Part shown: piece by piece, positions 1 to 7,356 of the stretch
Layout: every line of letters begins with the position of its first letter
Numbering within the stretch: position 1 is the stretch's first letter
Assembly (NCBI GenBank): GCA_029260655.1
Contig: JAJDCU010000050.1
Location: 1 to 56,458, forward strand
Origin: Phycisphaeraceae bacterium
GTDB lineage: Bacteria > Planctomycetota > Phycisphaerae > Phycisphaerales > Phycisphaeraceae
Length of the DNA stretch: 56,458 bases
Direction of reading: 5' to 3'
Made by a program: the position numbers and the translations under genes
Notes under the pieces: generated by a model
Told to the model about the DNA's origin: nothing
The model's database searches: none
Seen by the model: only the letters and a program-made list of their open reading frames with translations

Positions 1-37
1 TAAGAGTCAGCTGCTCTGCCAGTTGAGCTAGGGAGGC
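1..37 (-). tRNA. tRNA-Lys (CUU), 5' part, cut by window edge
   Basis: Read on the minus strand from position 37, the sequence gives a 7-base acceptor arm GCCTCCC, a D-arm GCTC-AACTGGCA-GAGC, and an anticodon stem GCTGA followed by the loop start CTCTTA. That places CTT (lysine) as the anticodon. The gene runs off the left edge of the window just after the anticodon, so the rest of the cloverleaf cannot be checked. Confidence 0.85.
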
Positions 38-90
38 GGCGGACGGGTTATCTGGACAATCTTAGAGTTGGACGGCTTGGAGTGTCAAAC

Positions 91-219
91 GGGGATTGGG
101 GATTGGGGGTTAGGGGTTCGGGTTTTGGGATCGGATGGCAGTGGTAGGGTAGTTCGTCGTGCGTGTTGATAGCAGCGTCATGTGTGTTACTCATCCCTAA
201 CCCCCGATCCTCAATCCGG
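91..219. repeat. G-rich inverted repeat with G-quadruplex potential
   Basis: Positions 91-117 carry four runs of four or five G separated by ATT/TTA spacers. Positions 192-219 carry an imperfect reverse complement of the same unit (TCCCTAACCCCCGAT...). The two arms could fold as a long hairpin. The first arm alone satisfies the simple four-G-run quadruplex rule. A related G-rich tract occurs at 23924-23962. The repeat sits between the tRNA gene and the bamD-like gene, and I see no convincing gene in positions 38-297. Confidence 0.6.
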
Positions 220-297
220 GATCTTTGCCGACCCACCGAGCCTGGCTTATGATCTGTCCGTCCCGGCCGTGGTTCGGCGTGGGGCCGGAGTAGACCG

Positions 298-1512
298 ATG
301 CGGATATGCCGGCGGAACGATCAGGGATGCGGTGGGGCGTGGCGTGGGGTGCTGGTGTGTCTGTTGGCCCTTGCGCTGACGGCCCCGGCCTATTCACAGC
401 AGCGCCACGAGCTGGAAGACGGTCAGTGGGTCCAACAGCCGGCCTACGACCCCGGCTCGCCGGAGGGTGAACTGGCTGCGATCCGCAAGCTGATCGCCCA
501 AGACCGGGGTAAGAAGGCCAAGCACCGGGCGGATGACTGGATCGAGCAGCACGACGACCACCCGCTGCTGGCCGAGGCCTACCTGGTCCGCGGCGACGCC
601 AACGTCACACGCAAGCACTTTTTCAAGTCTTTGTTCGACTACGAGTTTGTGATCCGTGAGTTCCCCTCGTCTGAGCAATTCCACACAGCGATGCAGCGTG
701 AGTTCGAGTTGGCCAAGCTGTTCATCGGTGGGACCAAGCGTCGGCTTTGGGGGATGCGGATCCTCCCGGCGTCGGGCGAGGCGGAAGAAGTCCTCGTGCG
801 CATCCAGGAGCGCAGCCCGGGAAGCGACCTGGGCGAGTTGGCGAGCATCACGCTGGCAGATTTCTATTTCAACAAGCCCCAGATGGACAGCGCCGCCGAG
901 GCCTACGACCTGTTCCTGATCAACTACCCACGCAGCGAGCGCCGCGAGTGGGCGATGCTGCGATTGATCCAGGCCAACCTGGCGCGGTTCAAGGGCCCTC
1001 GGTTCGACGCGACGGGCCTGATCGACGCCGGCCAGCGCCTCAAGACGTATCGCCGGGAGTACCCCGCCTCGGCCGAGCGCATCGGGGTAGGTGCGCTGCT
1101 GATCCGTATCGACGAGTCGCTGGCGATGCGTGACATGGTGACGGCGAACTGGCACGAGATACGCAAGCAGCCGCTGAGCGCGATCTACCTGTATCAGCGC
1201 GTGGTGTTGGACTACCCCCAGACCGCCTCGGCGCAGGACGCGATCCGCCGGCTCGAAGCGCTGGGGGCTCCGGTCGTGCCGCCGGTTGACTCGCCTTACG
1301 CCTGGTCCAACAAGCCCCGGCCTGCCGGCGCCTTGGCAGACCAGCCGCCGCCCGCCGCCCAGGACGTGCCCAGCACGCCGACCCAACCCGACCCGCCGCA
1401 GGCCCAGCCCAAGTCGTCGCAAACACAGCCGACCCAGACGCCGGCGCAGACCCAGCCTCAAGAAGTCGAGCAGGTAGACCCCGCGCCCCAGACCCAGCCG
1501 GAGAAGCCCTGA
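298..1512 (+). CDS. BamD/YfiO-like TPR outer-membrane assembly protein
   Basis: A 404-residue exported protein. A short basic N-terminus is followed by a hydrophobic segment (about residues 17-30, LVCLLALALTAPAYS) typical of a signal peptide. From about residue 60 to 330 there are TPR-like helical repeats with the pattern seen in BamD/YfiO (DYEFVIREFPSSE, AYDLFLINYPRSE, LYQRVVLDYPQT). BamD is the lipoprotein scaffold of the beta-barrel assembly complex. Here no clear lipobox Cys is visible, and the protein ends in a Pro/Gln/Thr-rich low-complexity tail of about 80 residues, which is unusual for BamD. The stop codon overlaps the start of the LptE-like gene, so the two are probably co-translated. 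It could instead be a general TPR cell-envelope protein. Confidence 0.75.
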   Translation: MRICRRNDQGCGGAWRGVLVCLLALALTAPAYSQQRHELEDGQWVQQPAYDPGSPEGELAAIRKLIAQDRGKKAKHRADDWIEQHDDHPLLAEAYLVRGDANVTRKHFFKSLFDYEFVIREFPSSEQFHTAMQREFELAKLFIGGTKRRLWGMRILPASGEAEEVLVRIQERSPGSDLGELASITLADFYFNKPQMDSAAEAYDLFLINYPRSERREWAMLRLIQANLARFKGPRFDATGLIDAGQRLKTYRREYPASAERIGVGALLIRIDESLAMRDMVTANWHEIRKQPLSAIYLYQRVVLDYPQTASAQDAIRRLEALGAPVVPPVDSPYAWSNKPRPAGALADQPPPAAQDVPSTPTQPDPPQAQPKSSQTQPTQTPAQTQPQEVEQVDPAPQTQPEKP

Positions 1513-2036
1513 TGGATCTATTCGTAAGCCGGCTGCGGCGGACGGTTCTGATGCTGGCGCTGGCGGCGACGGCGGGGGGGCTTATCGGCTGCGGGTACGC
1601 TTCCAAGGAGCTTTTCCCCACCGAGTACCGGACGGTGTCGGCCCCGATATTCGAGAACCGAACGTTCTACCGCGGCGTCGAGTTTGAGCTGGCAGAGGCC
1701 CTGACCAAGCAGATCGAGTCCCGCACGCCCTATAAGGTGGTCGCCCCCGGCGTGTCTCAGACGATCCTGGAAGGCACGATCACGCGGATCCAGCAGACCC
1801 AGATCAGCCGGCGTCGACCGGGGGGCGTGCCCCAGGAGGTGGAACTGACGGTCACCGTGGACTTCCGTTGGAAGGACCTGATCGCGGGCAAGCTGATCCG
1901 CGACCGCCGGGGTTTCCAGGCGGTGGGCCGATATATCCCGACATCAGGCATCGGTGAGCCGTTTGAGGTCGCCCAGCACCAGGCGGTGCAGCGGCTGGCG
2001 CGGGATATCGTCTCCACGATGCAGGCGGACTGGTGA
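1512..2036 (+). CDS. lptE: LptE-like LPS-assembly lipoprotein
   Basis: A 174-residue protein with a lipoprotein signal: basic start, hydrophobic stretch, then lipobox LIGC near residue 27. The segment after the Cys (FPTEYRTVSAPIFENRTFYRG, then ELTVTVDFRWKDL) follows the layout of the planctomycete LptE family (LPS assembly lipoprotein): an early beta hairpin containing the FENRT-type motif, and a C-terminal helix. LptE plugs the LptD barrel that inserts lipopolysaccharide in the outer membrane. The ATG overlaps the TGA of the upstream BamD-like gene (TGATG), indicating translational coupling in an envelope-biogenesis operon. Assignment is from family pattern only. Confidence 0.75.
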   Translation: MDLFVSRLRRTVLMLALAATAGGLIGCGYASKELFPTEYRTVSAPIFENRTFYRGVEFELAEALTKQIESRTPYKVVAPGVSQTILEGTITRIQQTQISRRRPGGVPQEVELTVTVDFRWKDLIAGKLIRDRRGFQAVGRYIPTSGIGEPFEVAQHQAVQRLARDIVSTMQADW

Positions 2037-2202
2037 ATTATCCGGCGTTTGTGACCGTTAATCGGTCCGGACGGCGGTTTTAGCCGATACAAACCTGTGT
2101 AGGCGCGGCGACGGGCCTACAATGCTCCATCCACCGCTGTATAACGAGGTATTATCCGGCGGCGGTGATCCCTAAGCCTTCTTTCAGACAGAGACACGCC
2201 TG

Positions 2203-2937
2203 ATGCCCGAACCGAAAGACCCCAACAACGCCGGCCCGGATCCTGACAGCGGCGATAAAGGCAAGCCGCCCAAGACGCCCAACCTCATGTCGCGTGGCGT
2301 CGTGAGTTGGATGCTCCTGGGCGGGCTGATGATCGCGTTGCTGTTGATGTTCAAGTCCCAGCAGCAACGGCCCATGGACATCACCTGGCCCGAGTTCATG
2401 AGCTTCGCCGAGCAGGGGTCGTTCGAGGACAAGGTGGTCATCGAGTCGTCGCGCGTGGTCGGCAAGCTCAAGGAATCGGTGGCTGGCACCCTTGCCGAGG
2501 GCGCCCCGGGTGGTCGTGTGGCGGTGGTGATCAACGCCGAGGCTCAGCTCTTGTTCATCGCGGAGCTGCGCGAGATCGGCCAGCCGTTTGAGATTAATAC
2601 AGGTAGCGGCCTGCTGCTGCACATGCTCATCAGTTGGGGCCCGTTCTTCCTGATCGCGTTCCTGATCTACTTCTTCGTGTTCCGGTCGCTGCGCAACGCC
2701 GGCGGGGGCCCGGGGATGCTCGGGAACTTCGGGCGGTCACGGCACAAGGTGGTCAACAAGGAACACTCGACCGTGACGCTCCAGGACGTCGCGGGTGTCG
2801 ACGAGGCGAAGGACGAGATCGGGGAGATCATCGAGTTCCTCAAGAACCCCAAGAAGTTCCAGCGTTTAGGCGGCCGGGTGCCGCGCGGCGTGCTCTTGAT
2901 CGGTTTGCCGGGCTGCGGCAAGACGCTGCTGGCTTAG
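2203..2937 (+). CDS. ftsH: FtsH AAA+ protease, N-terminal part ending at in-frame TAG
   Basis: Encodes the first 244 residues of an FtsH membrane protease: a cytoplasmic lead, TM1 (about 34-47), a periplasmic domain, TM2 (about 145-165, [14 protein letters not shown]), the AAA+ entry motif [14 protein letters not shown], and a Walker A, GLPGCGKT. The reading frame stops at TAG 2935-2937, exactly where FtsH proteins carry the Lys of LLAKAxAGEA. One base change from AAG would explain it. The sequence continues in the same frame at 2938 with perfect FtsH homology, so this is one gene interrupted by a single nonsense codon. The Walker A also has Leu in place of the near-invariant first Pro of GPPG. 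No frameshift is visible. Confidence 0.85.
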   Translation: MPEPKDPNNAGPDPDSGDKGKPPKTPNLMSRGVVSWMLLGGLMIALLLMFKSQQQRPMDITWPEFMSFAEQGSFEDKVVIESSRVVGKLKESVAGTLAEGAPGGRVAVVINAEAQLLFIAELREIGQPFEINTGSGLLLHMLISWGPFFLIAFLIYFFVFRSLRNAGGGPGMLGNFGRSRHKVVNKEHSTVTLQDVAGVDEAKDEIGEIIEFLKNPKKFQRLGGRVPRGVLLIGLPGCGKTLLA

Positions 2938-2940
2938 GCG

Positions 2941-4236
2941 ATGGCGGGCGAAGCGGACGTCCCGTTCTTCTCGATCAGCGGCTCTGATTTCGTCGAGATG
3001 TTCGTCGGCGTAGGCGCGTCGCGCGTGCGTGACCTGTTCAAGCAGGCCAAGGATTCCTCGCCCTGTATCATCTTCCTCGACGAGATCGACGCGGTCGGCC
3101 GACGCCGGGGCAACGGGTATTCCTCCGGCGGGCACGACGAGCGGGAGCAGACCCTCAACGCCATCCTCGTCGAGATGGACGGGTTCGAGTCCAACGACCA
3201 GGTCATCGTTGTCGCGGCGACCAACCGCGCCGACGTGCTGGATCCGGCGCTGACACGCCCCGGGCGTTTCGACCGGCAGATCCACGTCCCCCTGCCGGAT
3301 ATCAAGGGCCGGATGGACATCCTCAAGGTCCACAGCCGGCGGATCAAGATCAGCCCCGACGCCGACATGCAGAAGCTCGCACGCGGCACGCCGATGTTCT
3401 CAGGCGCAGACCTGGCGGCGATCATCAACGAGGCCGCCATCGGCGCGACGCTCCAGACCAAAGACTTCGTCGAGCAGGACGACCTCGAGGAGGCCCGCGA
3501 CAAGGTCAAGTGGGGGCGCGCCCGCAAGAGCCATAAGATCGAGGAAGACGAGAGAAAGGTCATCGCCTATCACGAGGCCGGCCACGCGATTGTCATGTAT
3601 TTCGACGACGACGCCGACCCGCTGCACAAGGTCACGATCATCCCGCGCGGGCAAGCCCTGGGCGTCACCTTTATGCTCCCGGAGAAGGACCGGCACATCT
3701 ACACCAAGAAGCAACTGCTCGCGCAGCTGCGCGTGACCTACGGCGGACGGATCGCGGAGGAAATTTTCTGCGGCGATATCTCCAGCGGCGCGGCGCAGGA
3801 CATCCGGCAGGCCTCATCCATCGCCCGCGCCATGGTCACCGAGTACGGCATGAGCGACAAGCTCGGCTTCCAGCTCTACGGGATGGACGAAAACCGTCAG
3901 CCCTGGGAGCAGCCGGACAAGGTCTTCAGCGATCAGACCGCCAGCCTCATCGATGAAGAGGTCAAGGGCCTGATCGACCGGACCTACGGCGAGACACGCG
4001 ACCTCATCCAGGAACACCGCGACCAACTCGAGGCCTTGGCCCAGGCGCTGCTCAAGTACGAGACCCTCACCAAGGAAGAGGTCGACAAGGTCATGCAGGG
4101 CGAGCAGCTCTCCAAGGCCACCGTCAGCGAACTCTTGCAAGCCGAGAAGACCAAGGCCAAGCCCGAGCAGTCCGCGCCCGCCAAGGACACGCCCCTGGAA
4201 GACGACCCCCCCGGCGTCATGCCCAGCCCCGCGTGA
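2941..4236 (+). CDS. ftsH: FtsH AAA+ protease, C-terminal part after the TAG
   Basis: The remaining 431 residues of FtsH, in the same frame as the upstream half. The first ATG lies one codon after the TAG but has no Shine-Dalgarno sequence. Visible motifs: pore loop region [17 protein letters not shown], Walker [10 protein letters not shown], second region of homology TRPGRFDR, zinc motif HEAGH (about residue 217 of this part), and the distal SGAAQDI segment supplying the third ligand. The protease half is fully conserved, with a charged, Pro-rich tail. Its integrity argues that the stop is recent, strain-specific or a sequence error rather than old decay. Without the N-terminal half this part has no membrane anchor and no Walker A. 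Confidence 0.85.
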   Translation: MAGEADVPFFSISGSDFVEMFVGVGASRVRDLFKQAKDSSPCIIFLDEIDAVGRRRGNGYSSGGHDEREQTLNAILVEMDGFESNDQVIVVAATNRADVLDPALTRPGRFDRQIHVPLPDIKGRMDILKVHSRRIKISPDADMQKLARGTPMFSGADLAAIINEAAIGATLQTKDFVEQDDLEEARDKVKWGRARKSHKIEEDERKVIAYHEAGHAIVMYFDDDADPLHKVTIIPRGQALGVTFMLPEKDRHIYTKKQLLAQLRVTYGGRIAEEIFCGDISSGAAQDIRQASSIARAMVTEYGMSDKLGFQLYGMDENRQPWEQPDKVFSDQTASLIDEEVKGLIDRTYGETRDLIQEHRDQLEALAQALLKYETLTKEEVDKVMQGEQLSKATVSELLQAEKTKAKPEQSAPAKDTPLEDDPPGVMPSPA

Positions 4237-4265
4237 TCCGTCAGACAGCTGTACCCAAGGCATCC

Positions 4266-4297
4266 AGACCCACCGGGCACGATCCGGGTCTTTGATC
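4266..4297 (+). terminator. possible weak terminator after ftsH
   Basis: About 30 bases past the ftsH stop, AGACCC and GGGTCT pair around a GC-rich interior, followed by a short, interrupted T-tract (CTTTGAT). The hairpin is weak compared with the other terminators in this window. The rest of 4300-4410 shows nothing I can identify. Confidence 0.3.
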
Positions 4298-4417
4298 CCC
4301 AATCCATGCCGTGACCCGTAGCCTCGGACTCGACTTCTATCGATCCGACCCCGGGCTCACGGGTCCACCATTTCAGGGGATTGGGCGTGCTTGGAGCGAT
4401 TTCGGCTCAGCGGGGTA

Positions 4418-4446
4418 TTGACCGGGTAACACACCCCGGCTAAAAT
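4418..4446 (+). promoter_or_regulatory. sigma70-type promoter of the SAM-riboswitch operon
   Basis: TTGACC at 4418-4423 and TAAAAT at 4441-4446 are separated by exactly 17 bases, a near-consensus housekeeping promoter. Transcription would start near 4453, about 15 bases before the first riboswitch helix. This is the best promoter match I can see in the window, and its position fits the riboswitch leader. Confidence 0.75.
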
Positions 4447-4466
4447 GACCGGTTACAAAATCCAGC

Positions 4467-4582
4467 GTCTTATCCAGAGTGGCAGAGGGAATGGGCCCTG
4501 TGAAGCCACCGCAACCGTCTTGGCGAGAGCTGAGGGCAGGTGCGAACTCCCGCCCGGCCGATTGGCTGGGGAAGATAAGAGG
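4467..4582 (+). ncRNA. SAM-I (S-box) riboswitch aptamer
   Basis: The segment matches the S-box consensus in order: P1 5' strand CTTATC (4469-4474), AGAGTGGCAGAGGGA, GGGCCCTGTGAAGCC, the conserved GCAACC, a variable stem, then GGTGCGAACTCCC and the closing GAAGATAAG with the P1 3' strand (4574-4579). S-box RNAs bind S-adenosylmethionine and usually turn off methionine and sulfur genes when SAM is plentiful. It lies directly after a good promoter and upstream of the threonine-synthase-like gene, so the whole downstream run is probably SAM-repressed. Confidence 0.93.
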
Positions 4583-4611
4583 CGGCTACACTTTACCTCG
4601 TAAAGCACTGC

Positions 4612-4642
4612 CCCTTCTTGTCTTTGATGAGAAGGGTTTTTT
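4612..4642 (+). terminator. riboswitch expression-platform terminator
   Basis: CCCTTCT (4612-4618) pairs with AGAAGGG (4630-4636) and is followed by six T. The P1 3' strand and its neighbours (4572-4582, AAGATAAGAGG) can pair instead with 4613-4624, using one bulged T and one G-U pair, which would break both P1 and the terminator. With SAM bound, P1 holds 4574-4580 and the terminator forms. Without SAM the antiterminator wins. This is a complete transcription-attenuation switch readable in the sequence. Confidence 0.9.
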
Positions 4643-4661
4643 GTTGGGGTTTTCGTGCGAG

Positions 4662-4721
4662 CCGACACGTCCGCGTGTCGGACATGACGGGCGGACCGTA
4701 GGGTGCCAGGGCGAGGTCCGC
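4662..4721 (+). promoter_or_regulatory. two extra leader hairpins after the attenuator
   Basis: CCGACACG (4662-4669) and CGTGTCGG (4674-4681) form a perfect 8-bp stem closed by a TCCG (UNCG-class) tetraloop. A second stem pairs GCGGACC (4691-4697) with GGTCCGC (4715-4721). Both lie between the riboswitch terminator and the threonine-synthase start at 4779. Their role is unknown; they could protect the 5' end of read-through mRNA or space the start codon from the terminator. Confidence 0.55.
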
Positions 4722-4778
4722 CATGGGGAAGCGGCGGCTCGCGCGGCGGTATGAGAACGAAATAAGCGGAACAGGATT

Positions 4779-6050
4779 ATGAGCTACGTCAAAGCGTTGC
4801 AGTGTAAAGAGTGTCACGCGGAATACCCGCTAAAGCCGTTGACGGTCTGCGACCACGACTTCGGACCGTTGGAGGTGGCGTATGACTACGAGGCGATGAT
4901 GGGGAAGGTGACGCGCGCCTCGATCGAGGCGGGGCCGCGGTCGCTTTGGCGTTACAGGGACCTGTTGCCGATCGAGGGCGAGCCCAAGGCCGGGTTCAAC
5001 TCCGGGTTCACCCCGTTGATCAAGGCCGACCGGCTCGCGGCGGAGCTGGGCGTTAAGGAACTGTACATCAAGGACGACAGCGCCAACTACCCGTCGTTTT
5101 CCTACAAGGACCGGGTGGTGTCGGTCGCGCTCACCAAGGCGATCGAGTTCGATTTCGACACGGTCGGCTGCGCCTCGACCGGGAACCTTGCGCACAGCGT
5201 CGCGGCCCACGCCGCCGCCGCCGGGCTGCGGGCGTTTGTGATGATCCCCCACGACCTGGAAGAGGGCAAGATCGTCGGCTCGCTGGTCTTCGGGCCCCGC
5301 ATGGTCAAGATCAAGGGCAACTACGACGACGTGAACCGGCTGTGCTCGCAGATCGCGGACAAGTACGACTGGGCGATCGTGAACGTCAACCTCCGGCCAT
5401 ACTACACCGAGGGGGCCAAGACACACGGCTTCGAGATCGCCGAACAGATGGGTTGGCGGCTGCCTAAGCACACCGTTTCCCCGGTCGCCGGCGGGACGAT
5501 CCTGCCGAAGATCTACAAGGGCTATCAGGAATTCATCAAGCTGGGTCTGGTCGAGGACAACAAGCCGAAGATCCACGGCGCCCAGGCCGACGGCTGCAAC
5601 CCGGTGGTCAAGGCGCTGCGTGAAGGCCAGGAGCTCTTCCACCCGCAGAAGCCCAACACCATCGCCAAGAGCATCGCGATCGGCAACCCGGCCGATGGGT
5701 ACTACGTCATCAAGGTCATCCAGTCATCCGGCGGGTGGGGTGATTCGGCCAGCGACCAGGAAATCCTCGATGCGGTCAAACTGTTGGCCCGGACCGAGGG
5801 GATCTTCACCGAGCCGGCAGGCGGCACGACCCTGGCCTGCGCGATCAAGCTGATCCAGTCCGGGAAGATCCCCCGCGACGAGTCCATCTGCGTCTGCATC
5901 ACCGGCAACGGGCTGAAGACCGTCGAGGTCATGCAGGACCAGTTCGCCACCAGCCCCGCGATCAACGCCAAGATGGGCGAGTTCGACGAGCTGGTCAAGC
6001 AATTGGAAGAGACACACACCCAGACGAATCCCGCGTCGGCCACCCGCTGA
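4779..6050 (+). CDS. thrC: threonine-synthase-like PLP enzyme (fold type II)
   Basis: A 423-residue enzyme of the threonine synthase family, which converts O-phosphohomoserine to threonine with PLP. The N-terminus carries a zinc-ribbon-like CKEC...C segment (residues 9-27) as in the long bacterial/plant-type branch. The PLP lysine lies in SYKDRVVSVALTKA (about residue 109), followed by the ASTGNLAHSVAAHAA phosphate/substrate loop. A Gly-rich VAGGT and a late CITGNGLK segment complete the fold. It is the first gene after a SAM-I riboswitch and is followed by a sulfur carrier gene. This context suggests either ordinary threonine synthesis tied to SAM levels or, by analogy with CysM/CysO, use of a protein thiocarboxylate as sulfur donor. 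Family assignment is strong; the sulfur reaction is inference. Confidence 0.9.
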   Translation: MSYVKALQCKECHAEYPLKPLTVCDHDFGPLEVAYDYEAMMGKVTRASIEAGPRSLWRYRDLLPIEGEPKAGFNSGFTPLIKADRLAAELGVKELYIKDDSANYPSFSYKDRVVSVALTKAIEFDFDTVGCASTGNLAHSVAAHAAAAGLRAFVMIPHDLEEGKIVGSLVFGPRMVKIKGNYDDVNRLCSQIADKYDWAIVNVNLRPYYTEGAKTHGFEIAEQMGWRLPKHTVSPVAGGTILPKIYKGYQEFIKLGLVEDNKPKIHGAQADGCNPVVKALREGQELFHPQKPNTIAKSIAIGNPADGYYVIKVIQSSGGWGDSASDQEILDAVKLLARTEGIFTEPAGGTTLACAIKLIQSGKIPRDESICVCITGNGLKTVEVMQDQFATSPAINAKMGEFDELVKQLEETHTQTNPASATR

Positions 6051-6104
6051 ATCGACGCAACGCTAGCGAATCATCAACCTTCGAAGCAAACAGAGAGAGC
6101 CGCT

Positions 6105-6386
6105 ATGTCAGACACCGTCACCGTCCGCATCCCCACCGCACTGCGTCCGCAGGTCGGCGATCAGGAATCCCTGGAAGTCGCAGGCGGGACCGTCGCCGAC
6201 GTGCTGGGGTCGCTCAACAGCCAATACCCCGAGTTCGGCAAACGGCTGTACAAGGCCCAGGGCGAGCTCAACCGGTTCATTAACGTCTACGTCAACGACG
6301 AGGACATCCGCTTCATGGATAACCTCGCCACGGCGCTCAAGGGCGGCGACGAGGTCTCGATCGTCCCCGCCATCGCCGGCGGGTGA
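6105..6386 (+). CDS. MoaD/ThiS-family sulfur carrier protein (CysO-like)
   Basis: A 93-residue ubiquitin-fold protein ending exactly in the diglycine (PAIAGG) that the family adenylates and converts to a thiocarboxylate. The spacing FINVYVNDEDIRFMD...LKGGDEVSIVPAIAGG is close to that of CysO, the carrier that delivers sulfur to CysM in mycobacteria. No C-terminal extension is present, so no JAMM protease would be needed to expose the GG. It follows the threonine-synthase-like gene by 54 bases and shares its operon with a ThiF/MoeB-type activating enzyme (7357) and a cysteine desulfurase (9560). No other molybdopterin or thiamine genes are nearby, which argues against those pathways. Confidence 0.9.
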   Translation: MSDTVTVRIPTALRPQVGDQESLEVAGGTVADVLGSLNSQYPEFGKRLYKAQGELNRFINVYVNDEDIRFMDNLATALKGGDEVSIVPAIAGG

Positions 6387-6393
6387 GTGGGGG

Positions 6394-6562
6394 ATAACCA
6401 CAGAGGCGCAGAGACACAGAGAAGAAAGGGATATAATCCACAGATTACACAGATGACACAGATTTATGGCAGGCGTGGTGTCTCCGCACTCATAATCTGC
6501 GACATCTGCATAATCTGCGGATACCCTCATGTTTTCTATGCAACCTTTGTGGTGAGATAACC
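6394..6562. repeat. nested palindromic intergenic repeat, copy A
   Basis: The left part reads ACCACAGAGGCGCAGAGA then ATCCACAGATTACACAGAT. The right part carries the complements (CATCTGCATAATCTGCGGAT, then a decayed TTTGTGGT). Related copies lie at 28083-28234, 39962-40133 and 56060-56198. This copy is inside the sulfur operon, between the carrier gene and the NIL gene. Its right end supplies the GGTGAG (6551-6556) that is the only Shine-Dalgarno-like sequence for the NIL start codon. Confidence 0.8.
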
Positions 6563-6563
6563 A

Positions 6564-6818
6564 ATGCCAAAGATTACGAATAAATCCTGGTTGACCTTTG
6601 AGGGCGGGCGGCAGAACGAGCCGTGCCTGTGGAAGATGGCGACGCGATTCCCGGGCGTGTTGTTCGACATCCGCCAGTCCAGTGTGCAGGCGGACATCGG
6701 GATCATGGCCGTCCTGTTCGAGGGCGAGGAGGACGAAGTTAAGGCGGCGCTGGATTACCTTGTTGAGCTAGGCGTCCGCGTCGATCCGGTCGAGGGCGGC
6801 AGCAACGTCGCCGGGTAG
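6564..6818 (+). CDS. NIL-domain protein
   Basis: An 84-residue single-domain protein matching the NIL domain (ferredoxin-like fold) known from the C-terminus of the methionine importer ATPase MetN, where it senses methionine. The central phrase GVLFDIRQSSVQADIGIMAVLFEGEEDEVKAAL fits the family, including the variable NIL-like triplet region (DIG). Free-standing NIL proteins also occur with homocysteine-forming enzymes in methanogens. Here it lies between the sulfur carrier and a YpeA-type acetyltransferase under a SAM riboswitch, pointing to a methionine-binding regulatory role or participation in the sulfur relay. The start at 6564 directly abuts the palindromic repeat. Confidence 0.85.
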   Translation: MPKITNKSWLTFEGGRQNEPCLWKMATRFPGVLFDIRQSSVQADIGIMAVLFEGEEDEVKAALDYLVELGVRVDPVEGGSNVAG

Positions 6819-6911
6819 GTCCGGTGGATTCCCGGGTCAGGCTCCGGGGGGGATTCCGGGGGTGGACTCCGGGGACGGGTCAGGGGTTACACCGACAGAA
6901 GGAATCGAGCC

Positions 6912-7346
6912 ATGGCATTTGAGATCAGGCCGTATCAGGAGCCGGACATCACGAGCGTCGTTGCGCTGTGGGAGCGATGCGGACTGGTCGTGCCGCACAA
7001 CGATCCGCACAAGGATATCGAGTTGAAGGTCCGTTTCCAGCCCGAGCTATTCCTGATCGCTCAACTGGACTGGCAACTGGTCGGCACGGTGATGGCCGGC
7101 TACGAAGGCCACCGCGGCTGGCTGAATTACCTGGCCGTCGACCCCGAGCACCAGCGCAAAGGTTACGGCCGGCGGCTGGTCGACGCCGCGGAGAACCGTA
7201 TGCGTGAGCTTGGCTGCCCTAAGGTGAATTTACAGATACGCGGGACTAACAAGCAGGCCCTGGCGTTTTACCGGGCCATCGGTTACGTCACCGAGGACCG
7301 CATCGGGATGGGCAAGCGCGTCGAACAGCCCGAATCGTCCGAGTAA
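6912..7346 (+). CDS. ypeA: GNAT acetyltransferase, YpeA family
   Basis: A 144-residue GNAT N-acetyltransferase. Its layout follows enterobacterial YpeA closely: VALWERCGLVVPHNDPHKDIELK at the start, VGTVMAGYEGHRGWLNYLAVDP before the acetyl-CoA site, and the motif A loop HQRKGYGRRL (Q/RxxGxG/A). It ends with the helix-strand LAFYRAIGYVTED. The substrate of YpeA is not established. An AT-rich-free 93-base spacer with a GGGGGGATTCCGGGGG-like run precedes it, and the ThiF-like gene follows after about 10 bases. Membership in the sulfur operon is positional; an acetyl acceptor in amino-acid or thiol metabolism is possible but not shown. Confidence 0.88.
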   Translation: MAFEIRPYQEPDITSVVALWERCGLVVPHNDPHKDIELKVRFQPELFLIAQLDWQLVGTVMAGYEGHRGWLNYLAVDPEHQRKGYGRRLVDAAENRMRELGCPKVNLQIRGTNKQALAFYRAIGYVTEDRIGMGKRVEQPESSE

Positions 7347-7356
7347 GAAGATTGAT

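Noticed and set aside
394-1461. Long open frame antisense to the BamD-like gene
   Set aside because: GC-rich shadow of a conserved gene, with Arg/Leu/Gly-biased composition and no motif.
2935-2937. TAG in ftsH as pyrrolysine or recoded sense codon
   Set aside because: TAG ends many intact genes here (NIL, trpE, peroxidase, hsp20, HD-GYP, metalloprotease), so it is an ordinary stop codon in this organism; no pyl genes are visible.
4479-4754. 91-residue reading frame over the leader region
   Set aside because: It coincides with the S-box aptamer, the attenuator and two hairpins; the RNA structure explains the sequence.
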